A stretch of 7,910 bases of DNA from CAYMRB01 sp964392615. Its GTDB lineage: Bacteria > Planctomycetota > UBA8108. Each line of letters starts with the position of its first letter. The first letter of the stretch is position 1. The translations under genes and the position numbers were made by a program. The stretch lies in NCBI GenBank assembly GCA_964392615.1, contig CAYMRB010000458.1, forward strand, positions 1-7,910, read 5' to 3'. Under the pieces are notes generated by a model. That model saw nothing but the letters and a program-made list of their open reading frames with translations, had not been told where the DNA came from and searched no databases. Positions 1 through 5,970 of this stretch are shown one piece after another.

Positions 1-64
1 GGCCTCGGCCGAGATTCGTTCATCGGGGAACGTGGCGTTCGTTGTGGGAGGGACGCGGTGCGTC

Positions 65-88
65 GCGGCGAGCGTGAACCCGCTCCGC
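65..88 (-). terminator. Possible hairpin just after the sulfatase-CotH stop
   Basis: GC-rich stem GCGG-AGCG with CGCT-CCGC (65-68 and 71-74 against 81-88), with a two-base bulge and six-base loop, starting two bases after the stop codon (92-90). No U-tract follows. The rest of 1-64 holds only short inverted repeats, including CTCGGCCGAG at 4-13, and no gene I can support. Confidence 0.25.
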
Positions 89-89
89 G

Positions 90-3000
90 TCACTCCTTCT
101 TCGTCTTCTCGAGCAGGTACGCTCGGCGCTGGTCTGCGAAGGCCTTGATGCCGATGCGCGCTCTGCCCCCGCCCGTCGAAGCGCTCTCCTCGAGGCCCTG
201 GAGAAACGCCTCGGTGGAGTCGAGCTTCCTCGTGTCCGCTTCGACATCCGCCGCGATCAGCTCGTGATACTCCGTCGCGATCGGGCCGAGCTTCTGCCAG
301 TCGAGCCAGTTCTCGGCGACGTCACGCACGTAGGCGAGGTAGCGTTCGCGCAGCGCGGGCACCGCGAGCAGCTTCGCGAGGAGGGGCTTGCTCGCGTCGT
401 TTTGGCCCACCAACGGGTCGAGCTCGACGCTCTGCGGCCCGGCCTGACCTCCGCCGCGGCCGCCCGGGAAGCCACCCGGTCCGCCGGGACCGTCCGGGAA
501 GCCGCCAGGACCGCCGGGGCCGCCAGGGAACCCTCGGGGGAAACCGGAGCCGCCGGGTCGTGGGAAGGCGGCGCGCAGCCCGTTCGCGAGTGTGCGCTCG
601 TCGAGAGCTCCCGCCTTCTCCTCGTCCCACTCGTCGAACCAGCTCGCGAGGCGCTTCTTCAGCTCGTCCTGTGTCAGCGAGCCATCCTGGTCGAGATCGG
701 CCGCCGCGAAGAGTCCATCGCGAATGAAGTTGGAGGGGCCGTCTGCGGTCCGAGGCGCGCGCTCGCTCCCCGTATCCGCATCGCGCGGTGAGAGCAGTGC
801 GGCGCCGAGTCCGGATGTGAACCGCGCCTTTGTCAGTTTCCCCTCCTTCTCGCTGTCGATCTTCTCGAACCAGATGGCCGCGAGGGCCGCGAGCTCGCCG
901 TGGTCGAGCTTCGCGTCGCTGCTCGTGTCGGCCTGAGCCATGATCGCCCGCGCCGTCTCTCCGCGTCCCATGCCGCCGAAGCCGAACGCGCCGCGTCCGC
1001 GTCCGCGTCCTCCCGGGCCGCTCGGCCCGCCTCGCCCTCCCGGGCCTCTCGGCCCGCCTCGCCCTCCGGGCGTGCGGAAGGTCTCGTTCATGTCGTACGG
1101 CACGAGATGGAAGCGTCCCTCGCTGTCCTGCAGGAGGCTGTAGTCGCTGGCACGAACCCAGAAGCCGTCGTTGTTGATCAGGACATTGTCGAGAGCGAGG
1201 AACTTCAGCGTGCTGTCGACGTCGAGAATTCCCTCGAGCGCCTTCTCCAGATCAGCCGGGTCCGTCTCGTCCAGGATCTTGCACAGCTTGATCAGACTCT
1301 GCCACGACTCGGGCTTGTCCTTCGAGCGGATCTGGTAAATCGACTTGTAGGCCTCCGGGTCGTCGCCGAGATACTCCAGCCCGGCTCGGCCGCGCGGCGA
1401 GCCCGGGATCTTCCAGCGCGCGCCTTTCGGGCTGTGGTACCACTCGCGCAGGAAGTCCTTGTTGAACTGCTGCACGTTCACGTAGATGCCCCAGCACTCG
1501 CCGTTGATCACGACGCGAACGTAGTTCGTCCTCGGTGCCGGGATGTACTCGCGGGCGATGCGGCTGAACAGCGCGATGCGGAGGAAGGTCGGATCCGAGT
1601 GCGAGTTCAGGAGGTTGAGCGTGCGATAGCCGTACAGGCGCTGATCCCGATTGACGAAGTCGAGCGCGAGGTTGAGCGGACGCTTGCGTCCTGCGCCGAC
1701 CGCCTCGTACGACGTGTTGCCGCGGAAGTGCACCCCGACGTTCTCGTACGTGCGGCCGTCGACACGCAGCGTCACGGGGACCTCGACGTCGGTGTCGTTG
1801 AAGTCGGCGAGCTCCGCCTCCCAGTCCTCGTTCTCGAACTCGAGGAAGAAAGTGCGCAGGACCTTCGGATCGTAGAGCCCGGCGTCCGGGTAGGACGCAA
1901 CGTCGTCCGGCGTCAGCTTGCGGCCGGGCTCGGGAGGCGTCGCGTCCCCTCGACCACGGCGACCGAACGGGCCGCCCGGCCCCCGCCGCGGACGCGAGGT
2001 GCGCTCCTTCTTCAGGTGCTCGCGAGCCGCCACTCTCTCCTCGGCGTCGAGTCTGTCGTCACCGTCCTTGTCGAAGTCAGCGACGACCTCGAGGTCCGGC
2101 GCCCCGGGGCCTCGCCGACCACCGGGACCTCCCGCACCGCCACGACCGCCGAAGCCTCCCGGCGGGCCGCCGCGGCCACCGGCCGCTCCCGGTCGATCGT
2201 CGCGACCGCCGTCCGCTCCCGGTCGACCGCCGCGCGCGCCGAAGGCCCGCCTCCCGCCGAGGCCGCCGCGACCCGAGGTCATGAGCTTCGCGACCCGGTC
2301 CGGCACTTCGCCGTATTCCTTGCGCGACTTCTCGAGCGCCGCCAGCAGCTCGTCCAGCTTCTCGCGATGCTCGGGCTTCTGCGACAGGTCGGTCAGCTCG
2401 AGCGGATCGGAGCGCAGATTGTAGAGCTCGACTCGCTCGTCGCGAAGTCGCTTGAACACCTTCCATTCCGCGTCGCGAAGCGACCGCTGCGTGTCGGTGA
2501 ACGCCGTCAGGATGGTGTCGCGCACCTTCGACTGTTGTCCGCGGACGATTCCGGCGAGGCTCTTGCCCTCGACCCCCTCGGGAACGTCGAGCCCGGTCAG
2601 CTCGCAGAGCGTCGGGAGCAGATCGTAGAGGTACACGAGCGCGTCCGACGATCCCTTCGCCGGTATGGTGGGGCCGGACAGGTTGATCATCGCGCGGGTG
2701 GAGTGCTCGTAGAGGTTCGTCTTGCCGCGCAGGCCGTGGTTGCCGAACGAGTAGCCGTGATCGGATGCGAAGACGATGAGCGTCTCTTCGTACTGCTCGG
2801 CTTCCTTCAGCGCCTGCACGATGCGCCCGATCTGATGATCCATGTGCGTGATCATCGCGTAGTAACGCGCGTGGGCTCGCCTGGCGTCCGCCTCGTTCGC
2901 GAAGCCCCGGCCGGGCCGTGCCTGCCCGCGCGCGCCCCTCGCCCGCCCGTCCGTTCCCCTGCGGCTCGGGCGCGCCTGGGATCGATCCCAGGCGGGAGAC

Positions 3001-3680
3001 GCTCGGAAGTTCTCCGGCAGCTGGATCGAGTCCGCGTCGTACATGTCCAGGAACGCCTGGGGCGCCGCGTGCGGCGCGTGCGGAGCGGTGAACGGGACGT
3101 AGCAGAAGAACGGCTTCTCGGCGCCGCGTTGACGCTCGAGGAACCCGACCGCCGCATCCGCGAACAGCTCGCTCGCGTGCTTGCCCCCGGCGTCGTCCGA
3201 CAGCAGCTTGCCGTCTTTCAGGCGTTCGATCGGCACGTCGTAGTGATCGCGCGCCGCGCCGCCGAAGAAGATCGCCCTGCCCTCTTCGAAACCGCGCAGC
3301 CACGATTCGCGCCCGTTGTGCCACTTGCCGGTGGCGAACGTGACGTACCCCGCCTTGCGGAACACCTCGGGCAGGAGCGCACCGCTGTCCAGCTGCCGCG
3401 GCGCGCGGAACAGCGACTTTCCGCTCATCAGCATCGCGCGGCTCGGCAGGCAGACGGGGGCCACCATCGAGCCCATGCAATACGCCTGGCGGAAGTGGAA
3501 GCCCTCGCCGTAGAGCTTGTCGATGTGCGGCGTCTTGACGTCGGGATGGCCGAGAGCGCCGACGCTTCCCGGCGATTGATCGTCGGTGAAGAAGAAGAGC
3601 ACGTTGGTCGGCTCGGCGCGAGCCGCATCGAGGCACACGGTCGTCAACGCGGCTACCGTGAACAGCGTGGAACATCTCAT
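90..3680 (-). CDS. Secreted sulfatase / EF-hand / CotH kinase-like fusion protein
   Basis: Exported 1196-residue multidomain protein. Residues 1-22 are a signal peptide ending ARA before E23. Residues 24-465 are a type I sulfatase: metal-binding D33-D34, formylglycine motif CLPSR (C77-R81), GKWH (K119, H121), H201 in FTAPH, D307-H308 and K320. A Gly/Arg/Pro linker (470-528) leads to an EF-hand loop, DKDGDDRLDAEE (537-548). A CotH domain begins near 587: VGVHFRGNTSY (648-658), LNLLNSHSD (688-696), NNDGFW (836-841) and PYDMNETF (861-868). It is interrupted at 870-1083 by Gly/Pro repeats and EF-hand loops (canonical at 995-1006, weaker at 918-929, 942-953 and 1019-1030), then resumes with DPLVG and LLAVPALRERYL to the end. 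Family knowledge: such sulfatases hydrolyse sulfate esters after Cys-to-formylglycine maturation; CotH is an atypical protein kinase of spore coats. Substrates are unknown. The start is chosen because it directly precedes the signal peptide; GGATGAG six bases upstream is a weak ribosome site. Domain calls are strong; kinase activity is uncertain. Confidence 0.93.
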   Translation of the reverse strand: MRCSTLFTVAALTTVCLDAARAEPTNVLFFFTDDQSPGSVGALGHPDVKTPHIDKLYGEGFHFRQAYCMGSMVAPVCLPSRAMLMSGKSLFRAPRQLDSGALLPEVFRKAGYVTFATGKWHNGRESWLRGFEEGRAIFFGGAARDHYDVPIERLKDGKLLSDDAGGKHASELFADAAVGFLERQRGAEKPFFCYVPFTAPHAPHAAPQAFLDMYDADSIQLPENFRASPAWDRSQARPSRRGTDGRARGARGQARPGRGFANEADARRAHARYYAMITHMDHQIGRIVQALKEAEQYEETLIVFASDHGYSFGNHGLRGKTNLYEHSTRAMINLSGPTIPAKGSSDALVYLYDLLPTLCELTGLDVPEGVEGKSLAGIVRGQQSKVRDTILTAFTDTQRSLRDAEWKVFKRLRDERVELYNLRSDPLELTDLSQKPEHREKLDELLAALEKSRKEYGEVPDRVAKLMTSGRGGLGGRRAFGARGGRPGADGGRDDRPGAAGGRGGPPGGFGGRGGAGGPGGRRGPGAPDLEVVADFDKDGDDRLDAEERVAAREHLKKERTSRPRRGPGGPFGRRGRGDATPPEPGRKLTPDDVASYPDAGLYDPKVLRTFFLEFENEDWEAELADFNDTDVEVPVTLRVDGRTYENVGVHFRGNTSYEAVGAGRKRPLNLALDFVNRDQRLYGYRTLNLLNSHSDPTFLRIALFSRIAREYIPAPRTNYVRVVINGECWGIYVNVQQFNKDFLREWYHSPKGARWKIPGSPRGRAGLEYLGDDPEAYKSIYQIRSKDKPESWQSLIKLCKILDETDPADLEKALEGILDVDSTLKFLALDNVLINNDGFWVRASDYSLLQDSEGRFHLVPYDMNETFRTPGGRGGPRGPGGRGGPSGPGGRGRGRGAFGFGGMGRGETARAIMAQADTSSDAKLDHGELAALAAIWFEKIDSEKEGKLTKARFTSGLGAALLSPRDADTGSERAPRTADGPSNFIRDGLFAAADLDQDGSLTQDELKKRLASWFDEWDEEKAGALDERTLANGLRAAFPRPGGSGFPRGFPGGPGGPGGFPDGPGGPGGFPGGRGGGQAGPQSVELDPLVGQNDASKPLLAKLLAVPALRERYLAYVRDVAENWLDWQKLGPIATEYHELIAADVEADTRKLDSTEAFLQGLEESASTGGGRARIGIKAFADQRRAYLLEKTKKE
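461..550 (-). repeat. 30-bp degenerate tandem repeat encoding a Gly-Pro-Phe linker
   Basis: About three 30-bp units (461-490, 491-520, 521-550). The first two match at about 25 of 30 bases by eye and the third is more diverged. They encode ten-residue GGFPGGPGGP-type units at the exit of the EF-hand insert, before the CotH domain resumes. Confidence 0.8.
1009..1071 (-). repeat. 27-bp tandem repeat encoding a Gly-Arg-Pro linker
   Basis: Two full 27-bp units (1009-1035 and 1036-1062) differ only at one or two bases and are followed by a partial third. They include an identical 20-bp segment at 1021-1040 and 1048-1067. They encode nine-residue GGRGGP(S/R)GP units just after the PYDMNETF motif, at the entry to the insert within the CotH domain. 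Confidence 0.85.
2183..2226 (-). repeat. Direct repeat in the sulfatase-CotH linker
   Basis: A 14-bp identical segment occurs at 2183-2196 and 2213-2226, again with a 30-bp period, within the Gly/Arg/Pro linker between the sulfatase domain and the first EF-hand. The linker as a whole spans about 2095-2275. Confidence 0.7.
2973..2994. repeat. Perfect 22-bp palindrome inside the sulfatase coding sequence
   Basis: The segment reads identically on both strands, centred on ATCGAT (2981-2986) with 11-bp arms and no spacer. It encodes sulfatase residues around 230-236 and abuts the Arg/Gly-rich stretch at 233-259. No function is assigned. Confidence 0.85.
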
Positions 3681-3907
3681 CGGCGTCTCATCCGTATCAG
3701 GCTTCGATGAATCGACACGTGCGGGCTGGCGACTCTCGCGTCCGTGTCAGCCTGGGCCTGTCCCCCCAATGCTGATGCAGGTCGCTTGCCGCGACACCCG
3801 TACCCTTGCCGAATCCGTCGTGACAGGCCAGCCGGACGAATTCGTCGGTCGAGTGATGGGACCCTTCGAACCGACGACAGCCTACGACAATCCGCGCGAC
3901 GCGGAGA
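3681..3907. other. Non-coding gap between DUF503 and the sulfatase-CotH gene
   Basis: The 227 bases contain no credible gene. They should hold the end of the upstream operon transcript and the promoter of the sulfatase-CotH gene. I looked on the minus strand for sigma-70-like -35/-10 pairs and for a GG-N10-GC sigma-54 element and found nothing convincing. The supported content is a hairpin at 3842-3877 and an overlapping 12-bp palindrome at 3835-3846. Confidence 0.7.
3842..3877 (-). terminator. Possible hairpin terminator after DUF503
   Basis: An 8-bp perfect stem (3842-3849 with 3870-3877) extends by three further pairs past a one-base bulge, enclosing a loop of about 13 bases. It starts about 30 bases after the DUF503 stop on the transcribed strand. 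No run of U follows, so intrinsic termination is doubtful; it could equally be an mRNA 3'-end structure. Confidence 0.35.
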
Positions 3908-4189
3908 TCAGAAAATCTCGATAGCGCCCTCGATCACGCTGATCGACGGGACCGATTCGAAGAAGCCGTCGATCTTCTGCAGCACGCTGTCGACGTAGCC
4001 GTGCTCGTTTCCGACCGTGACGACGGCGAGTTCGCCGATCTGCCACAGATCGTTCGAGCCGATCTCCGCGACGGACACGTTGAACTGGTTGCGCAGCCGG
4101 TCCTTGATCGACCGCAGCACCTGGCGTTTCGCCTTCAGCGAGTTCGCGTCGTGGATGTGGAAATGGACGCGGTACAGTCCGATCTTCAT
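3908..4189 (-). CDS. DUF503 family protein (YlxP-like)
   Basis: Small 93-residue protein that closely fits DUF503/YlxP. It opens MKIGLYRVHFHI and carries the family signatures SLKAKR (17-22), VLRSIKDRLRNQFNVSVAE (24-42), DLWQ and VGNEHGYVDSVL, ending IEGAIEIF. The fold expected from the family is a small ferredoxin-like alpha/beta unit. Its biochemical role is not established; in Firmicutes the relative ylxP sits in the nusA-infB-rbfA translation operon, so a ribosome or RNA link is often suspected. The ATG is chosen because it gives exactly the family length and overlaps the upstream regulator stop as ATGA. No purine-rich ribosome site precedes it, which fits translational coupling. A longer in-frame reading upstream (to 4384) only re-reads the regulator's HTH region in another frame and is rejected. 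It is the last gene of the operon. Confidence 0.93.
   Translation of the reverse strand: MKIGLYRVHFHIHDANSLKAKRQVLRSIKDRLRNQFNVSVAEIGSNDLWQIGELAVVTVGNEHGYVDSVLQKIDGFFESVPSISVIEGAIEIF
4186..4189 (-). other. ATGA stop/start overlap, sigma-54 activator to DUF503
   Basis: The DUF503 ATG (4189-4187) overlaps the activator stop TGA (4188-4186). No Shine-Dalgarno-like sequence precedes the ATG, so DUF503 translation probably depends on ribosomes terminating at the activator stop. Confidence 0.85.
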
Positions 4190-5970
4190 GGTGTCGAGAG
4201 GTTCTGTAGGCCGAAGTGGTCCGCCTTCTTCTCGAGGACTTCGAGCGGAATCCCGAGCGACTCCGCGACATCCGCGAGACTTCCGTTGCGGCGCTCGACT
4301 TCGAGACCGAGGTACTTCTTGAGCGATTCCCGCAGCTTCATGCGGCTGATGCCGAGGTGGCTCGCCGCGGGGCTGAGCTTCCACTTGCAGAAGCGCAGCC
4401 CCTCGATGATCGTCAGCGCCTCGAATTCGAGCTGGGCGCGATAGAACGGCGTGTTCTCGCGGTCGACCTTGCCTTCGCTGTCGAGCGTCCGGGCCGATTC
4501 CTCGAGCAGTCGCCGCAGGCCGTCGGGGTTGACCGTCGTCAGCAGCCCCACGCGATGGCTGCTCGCGGCAGCCGGCGGCTCGGCGGGTGCGGCATCGTTT
4601 GCGAGACCGGCGGACTGGACGCGGAGAACCCTGTCGAGCGCGGCTCCGTCGATCTCGCCGCCCTGAGCCAGGTCGGCCGCCAGCTCGACCGTGTTGCGCA
4701 GCTCGCGGATGTTGTTCTGCCGCCAGTCGCGCGAGACCAGCTGTGCCATGGCGTCGTCCGTGATCTTGCGCGGCGGCTCCCGTCCGGCACGGTGATCCTC
4801 CAGCTCGAGGAAGTGCTGCGCCAGGAGCGGAATGTCGCCGCGTCGATCGCGCAGCGGCGGGATGTGGATCGGAAACCGATTGATGCGGTGGTAGAGATCG
4901 TGCAGGAACTCGTCGGCCTCGACGCGCTGCGGCAGGTCCTGGTTCGTCGCGCAGATCACGCGAACGTCGACGGCGCGAACGCTGCTTTCGCCGACCCGGC
5001 GGATCTCGCCCTCCTGCAGCACGCGTCGCAGCTTCTGCTGCAGCGCTCGCGACGCGTCGTTGATCTCATCGAGGAACAACGTACCGCCGTTCGCCTCCTC
5101 GAACGCGCCGGTCTTGTCGTGCGATGCACCGGTGAACGATCCCTCGAGGTGCCCGAACAGCTCGCTCTCGAGCAAGTGCTCCGACAAGCTCGAGCAATCG
5201 ACGACGACGAACTTGCCGTCGCGGCGCGCGCCGTTGTGGTGGATCGCCCGCGCGACGAGCTCCTTGCCGGAGCCGGATTCACCTGTCAGCAGTACGGTCC
5301 TGTCGACATCGGCGGCGATCTCGATGAGCTCGAACACCGTGCGGATCGAGTCGCTGCGCCCGATGATGTTGCCGAGGCTATAGCGACCCTGCACCTCCTG
5401 CTGCAGCTCGCGAATCCTCCGCACGTGTCCCTGGTGCGTCAGGCCCGTCTTCACGTATGGAGCGATCGTGACCGCGAACTCCTCGAGGAACGTCAGGTCC
5501 TCGGAGTCGAAGATGTTGCCCGCGGACGCGCTCTCGACGTAGAACGCGCCGATCGCGTGACTCTCCGCCCGCAGCGGCACCGAGATCAGGGACAGCGTCG
5601 AGAGCTCCTTGAGGCTCTCCGCTTCCATGAAGCGTGGATCGTCCTTGGCGTTTTCGCACAGGATCGGCTCGCCGTGGTCTAGCGTCTGCTGCACGACCGT
5701 GCGACTGAAGGTGAGGTCGTCCCGGTCGACCTTCCAGCCCGCTTGCACCTCGAGATCGCCGGCGTCCGGAGTCTGGACGATGACCAGCGCGCGCTCGATG
5801 ACCTTGTCGCCTTCGAACTCGATCTCGTCGAGCGCCAACCCGAGGATCCGCTCCAGCGTCGCGCGGATATCGTACTCCCAGTCGATCCGCTGCAGCAGAT
5901 AGAACGCGTCGAGCGCGTTGTGGATTCGCGTCAGGATGGCCTTGCGTCGATACGAGGATGACGGATTCAT
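4186..5970 (-). CDS. Sigma-54-dependent transcriptional activator (GAF, AAA+, Fis-type HTH)
   Basis: 594-residue bacterial enhancer-binding protein acting on RNA polymerase with sigma-54. Residues about 35-175 form a GAF sensor domain (ENAKDDPRF, SVPLRAE, AIGAFYVES). The AAA+ domain (about 198-432) has Walker A GESGSGKE (230-237), the sigma-54 contact loop as GSFTGA (277-282), Walker B TLFLDE (297-302), CATNQDL (340-346), an arginine-finger region FLHDLYHRINRF (355-366) and the sensor II signature NIRELRN (420-426). A low-complexity linker precedes a Fis-like HTH (about 510-556: AASHLGISRMKLRESLKKYL). An unusual further helical segment (564-588) follows. There is no receiver domain, so a GAF ligand or partner protein rather than phosphorylation of a receiver is the likely input. 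The ATG is chosen because it has AGGAGG four bases upstream and overlaps the TPR gene stop as ATGA; longer in-frame extensions lie inside the upstream gene. The GAF ligand and target promoters are unknown. Confidence 0.95.
   Translation of the reverse strand: MNPSSSYRRKAILTRIHNALDAFYLLQRIDWEYDIRATLERILGLALDEIEFEGDKVIERALVIVQTPDAGDLEVQAGWKVDRDDLTFSRTVVQQTLDHGEPILCENAKDDPRFMEAESLKELSTLSLISVPLRAESHAIGAFYVESASAGNIFDSEDLTFLEEFAVTIAPYVKTGLTHQGHVRRIRELQQEVQGRYSLGNIIGRSDSIRTVFELIEIAADVDRTVLLTGESGSGKELVARAIHHNGARRDGKFVVVDCSSLSEHLLESELFGHLEGSFTGASHDKTGAFEEANGGTLFLDEINDASRALQQKLRRVLQEGEIRRVGESSVRAVDVRVICATNQDLPQRVEADEFLHDLYHRINRFPIHIPPLRDRRGDIPLLAQHFLELEDHRAGREPPRKITDDAMAQLVSRDWRQNNIRELRNTVELAADLAQGGEIDGAALDRVLRVQSAGLANDAAPAEPPAAASSHRVGLLTTVNPDGLRRLLEESARTLDSEGKVDRENTPFYRAQLEFEALTIIEGLRFCKWKLSPAASHLGISRMKLRESLKKYLGLEVERRNGSLADVAESLGIPLEVLEKKADHFGLQNLSTP
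5967..5970 (-). other. ATGA stop/start overlap, TPR gene to sigma-54 activator
   Basis: The activator ATG (5970-5968) and the TPR stop TGA (5969-5967) share two bases, giving the ATGA arrangement typical of translational coupling and stoichiometric expression. Confidence 0.85.

Noticed and set aside
425..560. Collagen-like protein from Gly/Pro repeats
   Set aside because: The repeats follow GGP and GGFP patterns rather than continuous Gly-X-Y triplets and act as linkers around EF-hands.
2077..3675. A 532-residue minus-strand frame shifted relative to the sulfatase
   Set aside because: It is Arg-rich out-of-frame translation of the sulfatase; motifs occur only in the main frame. I considered it as a source of frameshifted sulfatase sequence near 2890-3000 but saw no clear family match there.
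3615..3680. Lipoprotein signal with Cys16 of the sulfatase-CotH protein
   Set aside because: The residues before Cys16 (TTV) do not form a lipobox, and ARA before E23 is a better signal peptidase I site.
900..3710. A 936-residue open frame on the plus strand antisense to the sulfatase-CotH gene
   Set aside because: Stop-free antisense frames are expected opposite GC-rich genes. The translation is Arg/Val/Leu-rich with no recognisable domain, while the minus strand has full catalytic motifs.
3733..3770. Sigma-54 promoter-like GG-N10-GC on the minus strand ahead of the sulfatase-CotH gene
   Set aside because: Only the GG and GC pairs fit; the TTGC part of the -12 element and the CACG of the -24 element are absent.
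4190..4384. A 65-residue N-terminal extension of DUF503
   Set aside because: It re-reads the activator's HTH region in another frame, whereas the family starts at the MKIGL methionine.
4216..5682. A 488-residue plus-strand frame opposite the sigma-54 activator
   Set aside because: It is a shadow of the activator's codon bias, with no domain and no plausible start context.
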